Below, in pieces: positions 52,701 to 61,700 of a stretch of DNA of 64,000 bases. How positions within the stretch are numbered: position 1 is the stretch's first letter; every line of letters starts with the position of its first letter. Below the pieces are notes generated by a model. It was not told the origin of the DNA. It saw only the letters and a list, made by a program, of their open reading frames with translations, and searched no databases. Source of the DNA: Pararoseomonas baculiformis (lineage in GTDB: Bacteria > Pseudomonadota > Alphaproteobacteria > Acetobacterales > Acetobacteraceae); assembly GCF_017813395.1 (NCBI RefSeq), contig NZ_JAGIZB010000012.1:1-64000 (forward strand), written 5' to 3'. The position numbers and the translations under genes are program-made.

Positions 52701-55700
52701 TCGAAGCGAAGCCGCGGGGCTGGCGTCGTTGCGACAACCGTGCCGCGGATCCCGCTGCTCGTCGCGCCCGTGAAGGGATTCACCGGCGCCATGCGCATCA
52801 CCTTGAGATCTGCGGGTGCCGCGGCGACGAGGGCCGGAAGGCCGGGGCCGGCGAGGCGCAGCGTGGTCCCCTCCGCCGCCTCCACGCGCAGCAGCGCGGT
52901 GGCAGCCACGCCGTTCCAGACGGCCCGCACCATCTCGCCGGCCGCGAACTGCGGCATCTGTACGGGCACGGTCGGTGGTGGCGCGGGGGCCAGGGTGAGC
53001 GGCTCCAGCGCTGCCAGCCGGTGGGCCTCGGGGCGCAGCCGGGCGCGGTCCGGAGCCAGCAGCTCCGCGGCATAGAGGAAGCCCGCGGGCATCAGCGGCA
53101 CCAGCGACAGGGCGGCGGCGCCGAGCCCGGGATCGCGATCCGTCTCCACCTCGATCCGGACAGACTTGACCAGGGCGGGCGCCACGGCTGCGCCGGCCGT
53201 CAGGCGCACGGCCTGGCCCGGCCCTGGCGCCCGCGTTGCCTCCAGCGAGCCGGTGGTCAGCCTGGCCAGGTCCGCCGGCAGGGTCAACGTGATGACCGGC
53301 CCGGAAAGGGCTGGTAGCGCCTGCAGCAACGGGGTGGCGCTGGCGGCGGCGAGGCTCGGCGCCGCACCGCCCGGGCCGCTGAGGCGTTGCAGCGACAGCG
53401 CGGGCCGCGGCGTGGAGGTGAAGCCTGCGCCGGGTGGCGCGGAAAAGGTAAAGGCCCTGACCTCCTCCAATCGGACGTCGCCGCGTTCGGGCCCGCTGAA
53501 GGCCAGCGGCTCGACATCATAGGGGCTGGCCGGGTTGCCCGGCAGCGGCGCGGTACCGAGCACCAGCTCATCCCGCCGCAGCCCCTTCCCATCCCGCACC
53601 TGGCGGATCGTGTCGTCGCCATCCACCACCAGCACGGGGCCGGCGGCCACGGCGATACCGGATGTTTCGGGCCGGTAGACGAACTCGGCGGCGCTGGTGG
53701 CGCCGTTCCATGGGCCGAGCACCCGCAGCCTCTCCAGGGGCCGCCAGCGCAGCGCGCCGGCCGCGGCGGTGGCGAGGGGCGGGGGCAGGTCACGGTCCAG
53801 CGTGCCATGGGTGGCGTCCGGCAGGTCCGTCACCAGGCGCGCGGCCGCGTCGGCGCCGGGAATGAAGACCTGGATCGCCGTGCCCTTGGTGGGTGCCGTC
53901 CCCGGGGGGAAGGCGAGGCGGCGCGGCGTCTCGGCCGTCACGGCGCGGTCTCCGCCGGCGGTGGCAGGGGCGGCCAGCCAGATCCGGCGCGGCGCATCCC
54001 CCTTGGGCGGGTCCGGTGCCAGATCCAGCTCGATTGCGGCCTCCAGCCGGTCCACCACGGCGCCGCTCACCACCGCGCCGGCCTGGCTGAGCCGAAGCGG
54101 CGTGCCGGCGGTGAAGGGGGAGGCGCTCGTCGTCCGAGCGTCCAGCCGGCCGAGTGCCGAGCCGGGCGGAAGGGCAACGGCAGCACGGGGCGGGGTGGGC
54201 GCCGTGACGCCGCGGAGCCGCAGCCCGGTCGTGCCGGGCGCGAAGGACGGATCGGTCTTCAGGACGAGGCGCGTCTCGCCGCCCGTCTCCTGCACGGCAT
54301 CGATCGCCAGGAGGGCGCGCTGCCCGCCCGGGCCGGTCAGCATGATCTCCTGCCCGGCGGGGAGGCCGAGCCCGCGGCCCTTCACCGCCAGGCGGTGCCG
54401 CTGCCCCACGAGCCCCGTCGCGACCTCTCCGCCCGGCTCGATCTCGGTGATGCTGGCCCGGGAGCGCGGGGCGAGGATGCTCGGCTGCGGCTCGAAATGA
54501 AGCCCGCCCGAAGGGAAGACAGGCACGCGCGCGCCAGGGATCACGGGTTCGGCCGGGCCGCCCCGTCGGGTCCAGCCCCGCGCCGCGAGAAGCGGGGCGA
54601 TTTCCGGCCTGGACCCGGCCGTGGTGGCCCCCCCTGGATGGAGCAGCGCGCCGCCCGGGCGCTGGGGGCCGTGCAGCAGGAGTACGCGGGCGGGCTGGCC
54701 GCCATCGGCGGGCGCCTCGATCCGCAACAGGCTGCCATAGAGCGCTGGCCGGAAGGCGGCGGAGGGAATGAAGGCGCGGGCTGCGGCAAGTTTCGTGAAC
54801 TCGGCGCGCTGCGCCCAGACGGCATGCTGGAATGTCCAGGCACGCCCCTTGTTGATTCCGACGCGCTCGAAGCCGACAGGATCGAAGCGGAAGCCCCAGC
54901 CGCCATGGTAGCGGGAGCGGATGGCGGATTTGCTGAACCACCGCCCCTCCGTCCAGAACTCCTTGCTGAAAAGGCCGAGGAGGAAGTTCAGCGGCTCCAG
55001 CAGGAAGAAGCTGGCCAGCATGTTGCCGGAGGACCAGGTGAGCGAGCTGAGCAGCAGCAGCCCGCTCGCGACGCCGGCCGACATCTCCCCGGTTGGGTCG
55101 GCGCGGCCGATCGGGTCGTTCCGGCACACGGCGAAGGGATGGCCCGCGCCGTCCCGTTCCGTCGGCAGCGTGCCGCGCCACCCGCCGGCGCGGCGGGGAT
55201 CGCGCTCGCTGCCGTCGAAAGGGTCCGGGGCCGTGAAGCGGCCGCGCCGCGGATCCAGCGAGCGGGCGCGCAGATGGACAAGACCTTCGGCCACCACCCC
55301 GCCGAAAAGGCCCGGCACGCCAGGGCAGTCCAGCAACGCCTCGCCGAAAGCGTCGCGCGGGATGATCCGCGACCTATCCCAGCCGGTGGCCCTGACGGGG
55401 GTAAGGGTGAGGTCGAGCGAGAAGATCTCCGCGGCCGGCGCATCGGGCGGGCCGTCGATGCGGCCGAGGCAGGCGAGGCCATCCCACAGATAGGTCTGGA
55501 GGATGCGCCCGTCGCCGTCCCGCAGGGTCCAGAGCCGGCCCAGCGCGTCGCGGCCATAGCGGAACGGGTCCAGGAGCGGCGTGCAAGCCGGGCCTCCTTC
55601 ATCCTGCCCGATCTCACGCCGCCCGCTATCCGGAGGATCGATGACGGCGAGGTGGCCCGCAGTGTCGTAGCCGTAGCGCCAGCACCCGCCCGGTCCGTCG

Positions 55701-56026
55701 CAGGCCACCACGCGCCCCTGCCCATCCCGCGCGACGGAAACGCCGTCCACCAGGATCGGCTGGCCTGCCTTGTTCCAGTGATAGCTTTCCTGCCAGCTCC
55801 GCCCCTGGCTGTGCACGGCCCGGATCAGCCGGCCGGGCGCGGCCAGTTCGCGCAGGCTGACGAGCCCTTCGCCGAGCATCAGCTCGCCATCCCGCCGCTC
55901 CGCGTGCAGCCGGTTCCCGGCGGAGATCCGGAGCAGGCGCCCCGCCATGTCCCGGGCAATGCGGAGGCCGGGGCCGTCCCAGCCGGGAACGGGGATGCAG
56001 GTCTCCCGAGGAGCGTCGTCCATCAT
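49736..56026 (-). CDS. Giant RHS-core protein with HExxH motif (putative toxin/peptidase)
   Basis: A 2,096-residue protein. The N-terminus has YD/RHS-like repeats (ACDGPGGCWRYGYDTAGHL, FRYGRDALGRLWTLRDGDGR) and an RHS core closing at about residues 245-314 (HLRARSLDPRRGRFTAPDP, CRNDPIGRADPTGE), the point where polymorphic toxins switch to a variable tip. A hydrophobic segment follows (LLLLSSLTWSSGNMLASFFL, about 320-345), then a very long beta-rich region. THELRHTLQSAML at 1262-1266 is a HExxH zinc-protease-like motif, followed by a hydrophobic GPLLFGMLPVALIEDI stretch and further beta domains to IgG-like sandwiches at the end. It overlaps the preceding gene by four bases (ATGA). No immunity gene is recognised downstream. 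Confidence 0.75.
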   Translation of the reverse strand: MMDDAPRETCIPVPGWDGPGLRIARDMAGRLLRISAGNRLHAERRDGELMLGEGLVSLRELAAPGRLIRAVHSQGRSWQESYHWNKAGQPILVDGVSVARDGQGRVVACDGPGGCWRYGYDTAGHLAVIDPPDSGRREIGQDEGGPACTPLLDPFRYGRDALGRLWTLRDGDGRILQTYLWDGLACLGRIDGPPDAPAAEIFSLDLTLTPVRATGWDRSRIIPRDAFGEALLDCPGVPGLFGGVVAEGLVHLRARSLDPRRGRFTAPDPFDGSERDPRRAGGWRGTLPTERDGAGHPFAVCRNDPIGRADPTGEMSAGVASGLLLLSSLTWSSGNMLASFFLLEPLNFLLGLFSKEFWTEGRWFSKSAIRSRYHGGWGFRFDPVGFERVGINKGRAWTFQHAVWAQRAEFTKLAAARAFIPSAAFRPALYGSLLRIEAPADGGQPARVLLLHGPQRPGGALLHPGGATTAGSRPEIAPLLAARGWTRRGGPAEPVIPGARVPVFPSGGLHFEPQPSILAPRSRASITEIEPGGEVATGLVGQRHRLAVKGRGLGLPAGQEIMLTGPGGQRALLAIDAVQETGGETRLVLKTDPSFAPGTTGLRLRGVTAPTPPRAAVALPPGSALGRLDARTTSASPFTAGTPLRLSQAGAVVSGAVVDRLEAAIELDLAPDPPKGDAPRRIWLAAPATAGGDRAVTAETPRRLAFPPGTAPTKGTAIQVFIPGADAAARLVTDLPDATHGTLDRDLPPPLATAAAGALRWRPLERLRVLGPWNGATSAAEFVYRPETSGIAVAAGPVLVVDGDDTIRQVRDGKGLRRDELVLGTAPLPGNPASPYDVEPLAFSGPERGDVRLEEVRAFTFSAPPGAGFTSTPRPALSLQRLSGPGGAAPSLAAASATPLLQALPALSGPVITLTLPADLARLTTGSLEATRAPGPGQAVRLTAGAAVAPALVKSVRIEVETDRDPGLGAAALSLVPLMPAGFLYAAELLAPDRARLRPEAHRLAALEPLTLAPAPPPTVPVQMPQFAAGEMVRAVWNGVAATALLRVEAAEGTTLRLAGPGLPALVAAAPADLKVMRMAPVNPFTGATSSGIRGTVVATTPAPRLRFDAWSPDAIAARPEWYDDLGDTTAAGALRTTPAMHHWWAVTDGNTAIPVQITRAAALTIELHALPPTIAGTAGAALHALHIDGMNLLDEYGLDGSQITAEELNLPPGPGLVLALPYKPAAGGARSDGRLSSGTVMIPDDATESWYLDRPTSLETHELRHTLQSAMLGPLLFGMLPVALIEDILKSLTGLGDPEWSAYAAGRIATQGGLRRLEIPNPGEVEFAAGRKVELSTGGQVIIVTLGEAGEGGFLLTDSAVAQLPDGIVQVRQGAEELNTAEDVAGFVLDFASFFTLGNLASTLGAVVFKLVPDLIRGIVHALQGKPFFDPARLDFVPATVPDPARPAAVQPGGAITLHPTDRVRVQAGERSLDTVVTRVDPAGIVELATAPPTDPPDRALAIALIARDDPLAGLSTGVADYLHVRLLHWIYDPWAELHFATKPDPGSYRDELLALSRWAFSSSAWSMLLPGVFIWDNLFRQVKEKGHLSSMEQGASAHSGDLYSSLARLGGSPEWVGDIARYRFWTIFREGTLVPLRLGDAPGAGADPKGFEPWIFPRRQGGAPIAAPNRDQQAAPDAASDVPDILVQRNLMEPALLTVPVPNRVLPAPIATLPCEAGLQRTAGIQIAFTRPGDHRITTGSFFDASDAQEAQDEGSQTIFFDRTVKDVSVRAAGHDIPEGGTIKAVPCQRVTVSVAPAGDRRHALMLQRPVDGAVARLAAELVLQVQTATGQEVLEVQRVHVVHPFGIQEDRNTRWPQFHLLPELRIPVRRVILEVVDRIPVHASLLPASPDPLPPPKPFVLPGEEGYLIIPARLHITRPALAVTYPSPRPANGTDPDPALQPVTPVPSALAQVVGEGAILRIPFDPTDPPEETCLLEWTLALRATQPKQGGGTENISANIRASIEYRPHFRLELPAAGDSAAAGGSLVLHISAAVKAGAVTVTPSDGIAVTVSADGRDITLAIAAGAAKGPRKVLVEDAAVPAHQARRTILVT

Positions 56027-59000
56027 CCCGCCTCCACCCGGACGGAAACGGAGGCGGTGCCGCCGGCGGCAGCGAAGTGCAGCGCCTCCAGCAGCGTGGC
56101 AATCTCGGCCCGGACCGCCTCCACGGCGCGGCCGAATTCTCCCACCACGCGCGGGCCGAGGCGGTCCACCGCCTCCAGCATGGCCCGTGGGTCCAGCTCG
56201 GTGAGTGTGGCGCCGATCTCCTCCAGCTCCTCGCCCACTCCCTCCAGCGCCGCGGCGGGCGATGCCGCGGAGAGGCCGGCCACCGCTTCGTCCAGGAAGT
56301 CCAGTTCGCCGAGCGTGGCGGCGACGTCGATCCCGCGAAGCGTGGCGGAAAGGTCCAGCACGGCCTCGCGCAGCCCAGTCGCGATCACGGCGGGGTCGTA
56401 GGTGGCCAGCGCCTCGCGCAGCGCCGCGTGGACAAGGTCCAGGTCCGCTGCCAGGTGGTGCGGGTTCAGCCCGTCCAGCTCCTCCCGCACCGCGTCCAGC
56501 ACCCGGCGGAAGCGCAGGGCCAGCATCGCGGGGCCGTAGTCACGCACGAAGCCTGTGACGCGCAGGGGCAGCGCGGCAATGCGGCCCCGCAGAGGCAGGG
56601 CCAGCGGCGGCAGGCGTTCAAGAGCCGTCGCGACCAGCTCGTCCACCTCCACGGCCAGGGGCTCCGGGTCAAGCTGATCGAGAAATCCGGCGAGGCCGCC
56701 ACCGGCCTGCGGCAAGGCCGCCTGCAGGCGCCCCGCGATCGCCTCCGCCGCCGCCGAGGCATCCCCGACCGCGGCCACCGTGCGGCGGATCTCGTCGCGT
56801 AGCGGGGCCATGGCGCCCTGCAACTCCAGGCGCAGGGCGTCGGGGCTGGCCGCGGCGAGCGCATCCGCTGTGGCATCCAGTTCCAGCGGGCCGAGCTGCA
56901 GCCGTGCCTGGACGGCGAAGCCTGCCTCCAGCCCGGCGGAGGAAAGGGGGCGCAGCAGCGTGTCCAGCCCGTCCTGGACCCGGTCCTCGATCTGCCAGAT
57001 CACTCCCTCGATCCCCCTGAGGTCCCGGACGAGGCCGGTGGTCAGGCGGGCGAAGGCCGCCTCGGCCTCGCCCAGCGGCCCTGCCTCCAGGGACGCCACC
57101 GTCTCCTTCAACCGGCGCGGCAGCGTGCCGAGGAGCCGGACGAAGTCGCCGGGGCGCCGCTCCGCGGGAGGAGGGGGCGAGGAGGAGGGTGCCGCGGTAC
57201 CCGGCGTGGCACCAAGGGTGGGGCCGAGCGGGGCGGTGAGGCCCTGGCCGAGCTGCTCCGCACCCTGGGCCAGGAAGCCCTCGGTGGCCGTGCCGGCGGC
57301 GGTCGGATCCGGGAGCACGAGGCGGGCGAAGGCCTCGTCATAGGCATCGAGCACCGGGCGCAGCAGGGTGCTCGGCTTCACCGCATCCACGGCGCCGAGC
57401 AATCCACGGAAGGGGGCTCTCAGCCCTTCCAGCGCCGGCACGGGATCCAGCTTCGCCACCGCATCCGCCAACTCGTCCAGAAGGCGCTTCAGCGCGGCGA
57501 CGAGGCGGGCGGAGGAGAGCGCGGCGAAGGCTTCGGTGGCCCGCGCGAGTTCGGCCTCGATGCCCTGGACAAGCGAGGCCGGGACAAGGTTGTCGAGGGC
57601 CCTGCTGACCTCGTCCAGCAGCGCGGAGAGGCGGCCGCGCAGGGCGTCGGAAAGCGTGAGCCTCTCAGCTTCCCGGCGCACGGGTTCGAGCAGCAGCGCA
57701 TCGAGGTCCAGCGCCCGGAGCTCCGCGACAAGCTGCTCCACCACAGGGCGGAGGGGCTCAGGCAGCTCCACGCCCGAGAGCAGGTCCTGCGCCTTGCGCC
57801 GCAACCCGGACAGGCGGTCGAGGATGGACTGGGTGGCCCCTTCGATGTCCATCCCGTCGATGGCGGCGACAACCTCGTCCAGCGTGGCCTTGAAGCCGCG
57901 GAGCAGCGCCGCCGCCTGCTCCAGCAGCCCGCGCGCCTGGGCCACCAGGGATGAAACCGCGGCGGCGATGGCCTGCAGCGCCTCTGCGACGGAATTGACG
58001 ACCTCCCTGATCGTGGCCGCGATCGCCTGCAGCGGCGCGCGCAGCCTTTCGCCGAGGTCATCGGCCGAGATCAACCCGCCCAGCCCGGCCAGGCGCTCCC
58101 GCGCCTCCCGCGCGAAGCGGTCCAGATCGGCGTCCCGGACAGCGCGGGCATAGGTCTCGAAGCGGGCGTGCAGGGCGCCGCGCATCTCGGCCAGGTGCAG
58201 GTGGCCGAGGAAGCTGCGGACATAGGCGACCAACTCGTCGGCCAGCGCATCGACACGCTCCTCGACAGCCGCCTTTGCATCGGCCTCCAGCGTGTCGAGC
58301 ATGCCCTCGAACAGCGCCACCAGTTCCTCCACCCGGGCGGCGTCCAGCGCATCGATCTCCGACCGCGTGGACCGGATGAGGCCGCGCAGCTCCTCCATCA
58401 TCTCGCGGAAGCCGGACTCGCCGGTGCGGAAGGCGCCCGCAGCGGCGGTGATCGGCGCGACGGCCTGGGGCAGCCTCAGGGCGGAAAGCCGTGCCTGGAG
58501 CGAGAGAAGATCCTGGCGCAGCTGCCCGAGGGTGGCCTTGCGGGCCTCCGCCAGCCGGCCCAGCGCCGCCGTGACGGCAGGCCCGGCATCCGGGCCGGTG
58601 GCCGCATCGCGGACCTCCCCTATGGCCGTCATCAGCCCCGCCATGCGGCCGGCCGGCAGGGCGATGGAGCCGAGCGCCGGCAGCGTGCCGTCAAGCAGGC
58701 GGCGGAGCGCGCCGAGATCGGCGTCCCCGAAGGGCAGCATCATGCCCAGCCCCTGCTCCACCAGCGCGGCGGGCTGGCGCGGGAGGCCAGCGGCGGTGAG
58801 GGCGAGCGCATGGGTGAAGCGGCCCGTATCGGCCAGGGCGACATGGTCGAACTCGTCCGCGCCGCGCAGGAGCGAGGTCAGCGCCTCTCCCACGGGCAGC
58901 TTCAGGGCGCGGAGCCAGGAGGCCGGGGTGCCGTCCACGTCCCGGAGCAGGCCCGATACGGCCTCGGCGCCCTCCTTCACGGCCCGGATATAGGGCTCCA

Positions 59001-59253
59001 CCGGGACGTCGGCGGGCCGCAGCGTGCCGGCGAGGCCGCCCACGGCACCGAGAAGCGGGCCGAGCAGGGCGGCGGGATCCTCGGACAGGGCGCGCAGTTC
59101 CCGCAGCTGGTCGCCGACCTCGCCCAGCGCGCCAAGCGGCCCGTGCTCGACCAACCCGCTCACGGCGGGGCCTTCCAGGGACACGGTGATGCTGGCCCGG
59201 GCGGCCATGATGCCGGAGAGGTCGAGCCCGCGCAGGTCGTCGAGCAGGGTCAT
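56023..59253 (-). CDS. Very long helix-rich protein of unknown function
   Basis: A 1,076-residue protein made almost wholly of Ala/Leu/Glu/Arg amphipathic helices (for example VEELVALFEGMLDTLEADAK, AAVEERVDALADELVAYV and LLEQAAALLRGFKATLDEVV), with one flexible Pro/Ser linker (PSSSPPPPAERRPGDF, about residue 690). It has no transmembrane helix, signal or catalytic motif. The helical repeats are irregular. Length and helicity are like a tape measure, tether or scaffold protein, but no homology is claimed. ATG 59253 and the stop at 56023 both form ATGA overlaps with neighbours. Confidence 0.68.
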   Translation of the reverse strand: MTLLDDLRGLDLSGIMAARASITVSLEGPAVSGLVEHGPLGALGEVGDQLRELRALSEDPAALLGPLLGAVGGLAGTLRPADVPVEPYIRAVKEGAEAVSGLLRDVDGTPASWLRALKLPVGEALTSLLRGADEFDHVALADTGRFTHALALTAAGLPRQPAALVEQGLGMMLPFGDADLGALRRLLDGTLPALGSIALPAGRMAGLMTAIGEVRDAATGPDAGPAVTAALGRLAEARKATLGQLRQDLLSLQARLSALRLPQAVAPITAAAGAFRTGESGFREMMEELRGLIRSTRSEIDALDAARVEELVALFEGMLDTLEADAKAAVEERVDALADELVAYVRSFLGHLHLAEMRGALHARFETYARAVRDADLDRFAREARERLAGLGGLISADDLGERLRAPLQAIAATIREVVNSVAEALQAIAAAVSSLVAQARGLLEQAAALLRGFKATLDEVVAAIDGMDIEGATQSILDRLSGLRRKAQDLLSGVELPEPLRPVVEQLVAELRALDLDALLLEPVRREAERLTLSDALRGRLSALLDEVSRALDNLVPASLVQGIEAELARATEAFAALSSARLVAALKRLLDELADAVAKLDPVPALEGLRAPFRGLLGAVDAVKPSTLLRPVLDAYDEAFARLVLPDPTAAGTATEGFLAQGAEQLGQGLTAPLGPTLGATPGTAAPSSSPPPPAERRPGDFVRLLGTLPRRLKETVASLEAGPLGEAEAAFARLTTGLVRDLRGIEGVIWQIEDRVQDGLDTLLRPLSSAGLEAGFAVQARLQLGPLELDATADALAAASPDALRLELQGAMAPLRDEIRRTVAAVGDASAAAEAIAGRLQAALPQAGGGLAGFLDQLDPEPLAVEVDELVATALERLPPLALPLRGRIAALPLRVTGFVRDYGPAMLALRFRRVLDAVREELDGLNPHHLAADLDLVHAALREALATYDPAVIATGLREAVLDLSATLRGIDVAATLGELDFLDEAVAGLSAASPAAALEGVGEELEEIGATLTELDPRAMLEAVDRLGPRVVGEFGRAVEAVRAEIATLLEALHFAAAGGTASVSVRVEAG

Positions 59254-60782
59254 CTGGCATACCGCAGGATGAGGTCGGCGAAGTCGAGCGTGAGGAACAG
59301 GTCGCTGGACAGGCTGGGCCAGGCGCCGGCGAAGGCGGCGGGCGGCAGGGCGAGGCCGGTCCGGCGGATGGAGGTGGCGCCGACCGACAGAAGCGTGCCG
59401 CTGCCGATCCGCACCGGGCGGCCGCCCGGGTCCGGATCCAGAACGGCCAGGCGCAGGGACGGCGCGCCGTCCTCTCGCGCGGCCCAGAGAAAGCGGCCGG
59501 CCGTGGCGCGCAGGGCGACGACGAGCGGCCCCTGGACGAGAGGGGCATCCGGGAGAGCGAACCAGTGCGTTCCGAAGCGGCGGGAGGCGGGAAGCGTCAG
59601 CTTCGCCGGCACGCCGAGAGCGGCGCCCGTCACGCCGTCCTGAAGGGTGAGGAGAAGGGTGGTGGCTTCCGGGGCGCGGCCGCTCACCCCGATCCGCGCC
59701 AGGCGGGCGCCCAGCAGGGCGAGTGGCGGCAGGGGGCGGAGCATGTCGGCCGGGCCGACCACATGGCCCGCCACGAGGCTGCCGGAGGCGCCGGATGGCG
59801 GGTCGCTGAGCTCCGGGACCAGGCGGATGCCGAAATAGCGGATGCTCAGGTCGGCGCTGGCGGCGGTGGGCACCTCCCCGTCCGGGGGTGCCTCGCCGGG
59901 CCCGGCCGCGAGGGAGAGAGCCTCGCCGGCCAGGGAGAGACCCGGCGGCGCCGCGATGCGCCGGAGCAGGGCGCCTTCCGCCCGGAAGCGGAGCGATCCG
60001 ATCGTGGAGGGACGGCTTGCGGTGAGGCGCAGCGCCAGGCGCGGCGGTTCGCCCCTGTCCAGCGCCGCCTGCATCGCCGTCTCGATCCCGGTGCGGAGAT
60101 CCGTCTCGGCGGCGTTCCCGGCCGGCATCTCGCCGGGGAAGGCCCAGAGCGCGGCCCCGCCCTCCACGGCCAGCGCCAGATCCAGCGGCGAGTCCGAGGC
60201 GAAGCCCTCGGCGCCCTCCAGCGCCATGCCCTCGATCGGGGCGAAGCTGTCGGGCCGGTCGCCGGTCACGAGGGTCAGGCGGATGCGACGGGCCAGGATC
60301 CCGCCGAGGTCCAGAACCCCGGCGGAGAAGGGTGGCGTTGGCAAGGGTGGAACCAGGCCCGAGGCGGGCAGGCCGGGCGTGGCGCCCGCCGGCGTGTACC
60401 GGCCGCTGCCGTCCGGCACCGAGATGGCGAGCCTGAGGCCCAGCGCCTGGAGGTCCGCCGGACCGCCGATGGCCAGTGTGCCGGCCTTGAGCCCGCGCAG
60501 CGCCACCCGGCCCAGGCGCCGCCCGGCCGGTGCCGTCAGCTCGTAGCCACCGCCGGCCGTGGCAAGGGCCAGGGCGCCCAGCGCGGCCTCGCGCGCCCAT
60601 GCGGTGAGGGATAAGGGGGCCCGGGCCACCTCGGCGCGATTGGCGCCGCGCGGGGTGCGGCCCCAGTCGATCGTCAAGGCCTGGCCCTGAGCGGTCACCT
60701 CGACCGACGACAAGGCGGCCAGGACGCCAGCGGGCTCCATGATGGACCGTTCGGCCGCGATGAGGTTGAGGGAGCCCGACAT
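59250..60782 (-). CDS. Beta-rich protein of unknown function in the RHS operon
   Basis: A 510-residue protein that looks all-beta, with many Gly/Pro-Asp turns (DLGGILARRIRLTLVTGD, LTLPASRRFGTHWFALPD) and an N-terminal SGSLNLIAAERSIMEPAGV. The middle has LFWAFPGEMP-like and RFRAEGALLRRIAAPPGL blocks. No signal peptide or enzyme motif is visible. It reads like a structural component (carbohydrate-binding-like or baseplate-like sandwiches), which is inference from composition. Start ATG 60782 is nine bases after the previous stop, and its end overlaps the helical protein gene by four bases. Confidence 0.6.
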   Translation of the reverse strand: MSGSLNLIAAERSIMEPAGVLAALSSVEVTAQGQALTIDWGRTPRGANRAEVARAPLSLTAWAREAALGALALATAGGGYELTAPAGRRLGRVALRGLKAGTLAIGGPADLQALGLRLAISVPDGSGRYTPAGATPGLPASGLVPPLPTPPFSAGVLDLGGILARRIRLTLVTGDRPDSFAPIEGMALEGAEGFASDSPLDLALAVEGGAALWAFPGEMPAGNAAETDLRTGIETAMQAALDRGEPPRLALRLTASRPSTIGSLRFRAEGALLRRIAAPPGLSLAGEALSLAAGPGEAPPDGEVPTAASADLSIRYFGIRLVPELSDPPSGASGSLVAGHVVGPADMLRPLPPLALLGARLARIGVSGRAPEATTLLLTLQDGVTGAALGVPAKLTLPASRRFGTHWFALPDAPLVQGPLVVALRATAGRFLWAAREDGAPSLRLAVLDPDPGGRPVRIGSGTLLSVGATSIRRTGLALPPAAFAGAWPSLSSDLFLTLDFADLILRYAR

Positions 60783-60791
60783 CGCCCCGCC

Positions 60792-61700
60792 TCAGCCCGG
60801 CCCGGTGCGGAGCGGGAAATGACCGAGCGGAGACCCGCGCGGATTGCCATCCGGATCGGTCAGACGGATCAGGAGCTCCTCCTGTCCGGGGGTCGGGGGC
60901 GGCGTGTAGCCGAAGGCCGCGCCGTCGGCGGTCAGCGGCACGAGCCGCGTGCCGCCCGGCCCATCAGTGCCGCCCGAAAGCGTGCCTGTGCCGGCGCTGC
61001 CATCCGGGCGGCGCAGGGCGAGGGACAGGGTGCCGAAGGGTTCCTGCGAGGGCGATGCGTCCGCCCGCAGGCGCATCTCGCCCGCTGCGTCGGATTCCAG
61101 CTTCAGGGCCACCGCGGGCCCTCCGGCGACCAGCGGGCCCGCGGCGCCCACGAGGCGGAGCGGGAGAAGGGCGGTGCGCAGGCGGATGTCCTGGATGGCG
61201 GCGCCGGTCTCGCCCGGGATTTCGGTTGGCCAGAACCAGCCCTCGGACAGCAGGTGGAGGATTGCTGCTCCGTCCGCATCCCCGGCCCTGGGCGGACGCG
61301 CATCGAGCACGGAGAGGCGCGTGATCTGGAAGCCAGGATCTTCCGGCGGCGGCACGCGCAGGGCCACACCCGTGGTGAGATCAGCGGCCTCGCTGAGATA
61401 GAGCGCGCGCTCCAGCCCCTCCATCGCCTCCGCCCTGTCGGCCGGGTCCGCAGGGATGACGCGCAATTCGATGGTCAGTGCCAGGCGCAGCACGCGGAGC
61501 CGGCGATCGGGGTTGCGGGTGGTGACCTCCGGTCGCCGCGCCGCGCCGAAGTCGGTGCCCGCGGGGAGGATGTCCGTGATGCCGAGCAGGATGCTCGGGC
61601 CTGCGCCGGGCAGGGGGGCCGTGCTGACCCGCCCGCCGAAGGGTGGCGGCAGGCGGTCGCCCAGCACCTCGGCCAGGCGCTGCTCGAAGGCGGCGATCAC
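60792..61700 (-). CDS. Protein of unknown function in the RHS operon
   Basis: A 302-residue protein. The N-terminal part (MIAAFEQRLAEVLGDRLPPP, STAPLPGAGPSILLGITDIL) begins with a helix and then strands. The middle has VLRLALTIELRVIPADPADR and LERALYLSEAADL, a layout loosely like phage or injection-system tail-terminator/cap proteins that begin with a short helix and an alpha/beta domain. The C-terminus is beta-rich with Gly/Thr repeats. No established family is assigned. ATG 61700 overlaps the stop of the preceding gene (ATGA). Confidence 0.55.
   Translation of the reverse strand: MIAAFEQRLAEVLGDRLPPPFGGRVSTAPLPGAGPSILLGITDILPAGTDFGAARRPEVTTRNPDRRLRVLRLALTIELRVIPADPADRAEAMEGLERALYLSEAADLTTGVALRVPPPEDPGFQITRLSVLDARPPRAGDADGAAILHLLSEGWFWPTEIPGETGAAIQDIRLRTALLPLRLVGAAGPLVAGGPAVALKLESDAAGEMRLRADASPSQEPFGTLSLALRRPDGSAGTGTLSGGTDGPGGTRLVPLTADGAAFGYTPPPTPGQEELLIRLTDPDGNPRGSPLGHFPLRTGPG

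Noticed and set aside
53387-56401. Long plus-strand frame (about 1,000 codons) antisense to the RHS gene
   Set aside because: It is the GC-skewed complement of the minus-strand RHS and helical-protein genes. Its composition is Arg/Gly/Ala-rich with no domain, and the true frame has RHS motifs.
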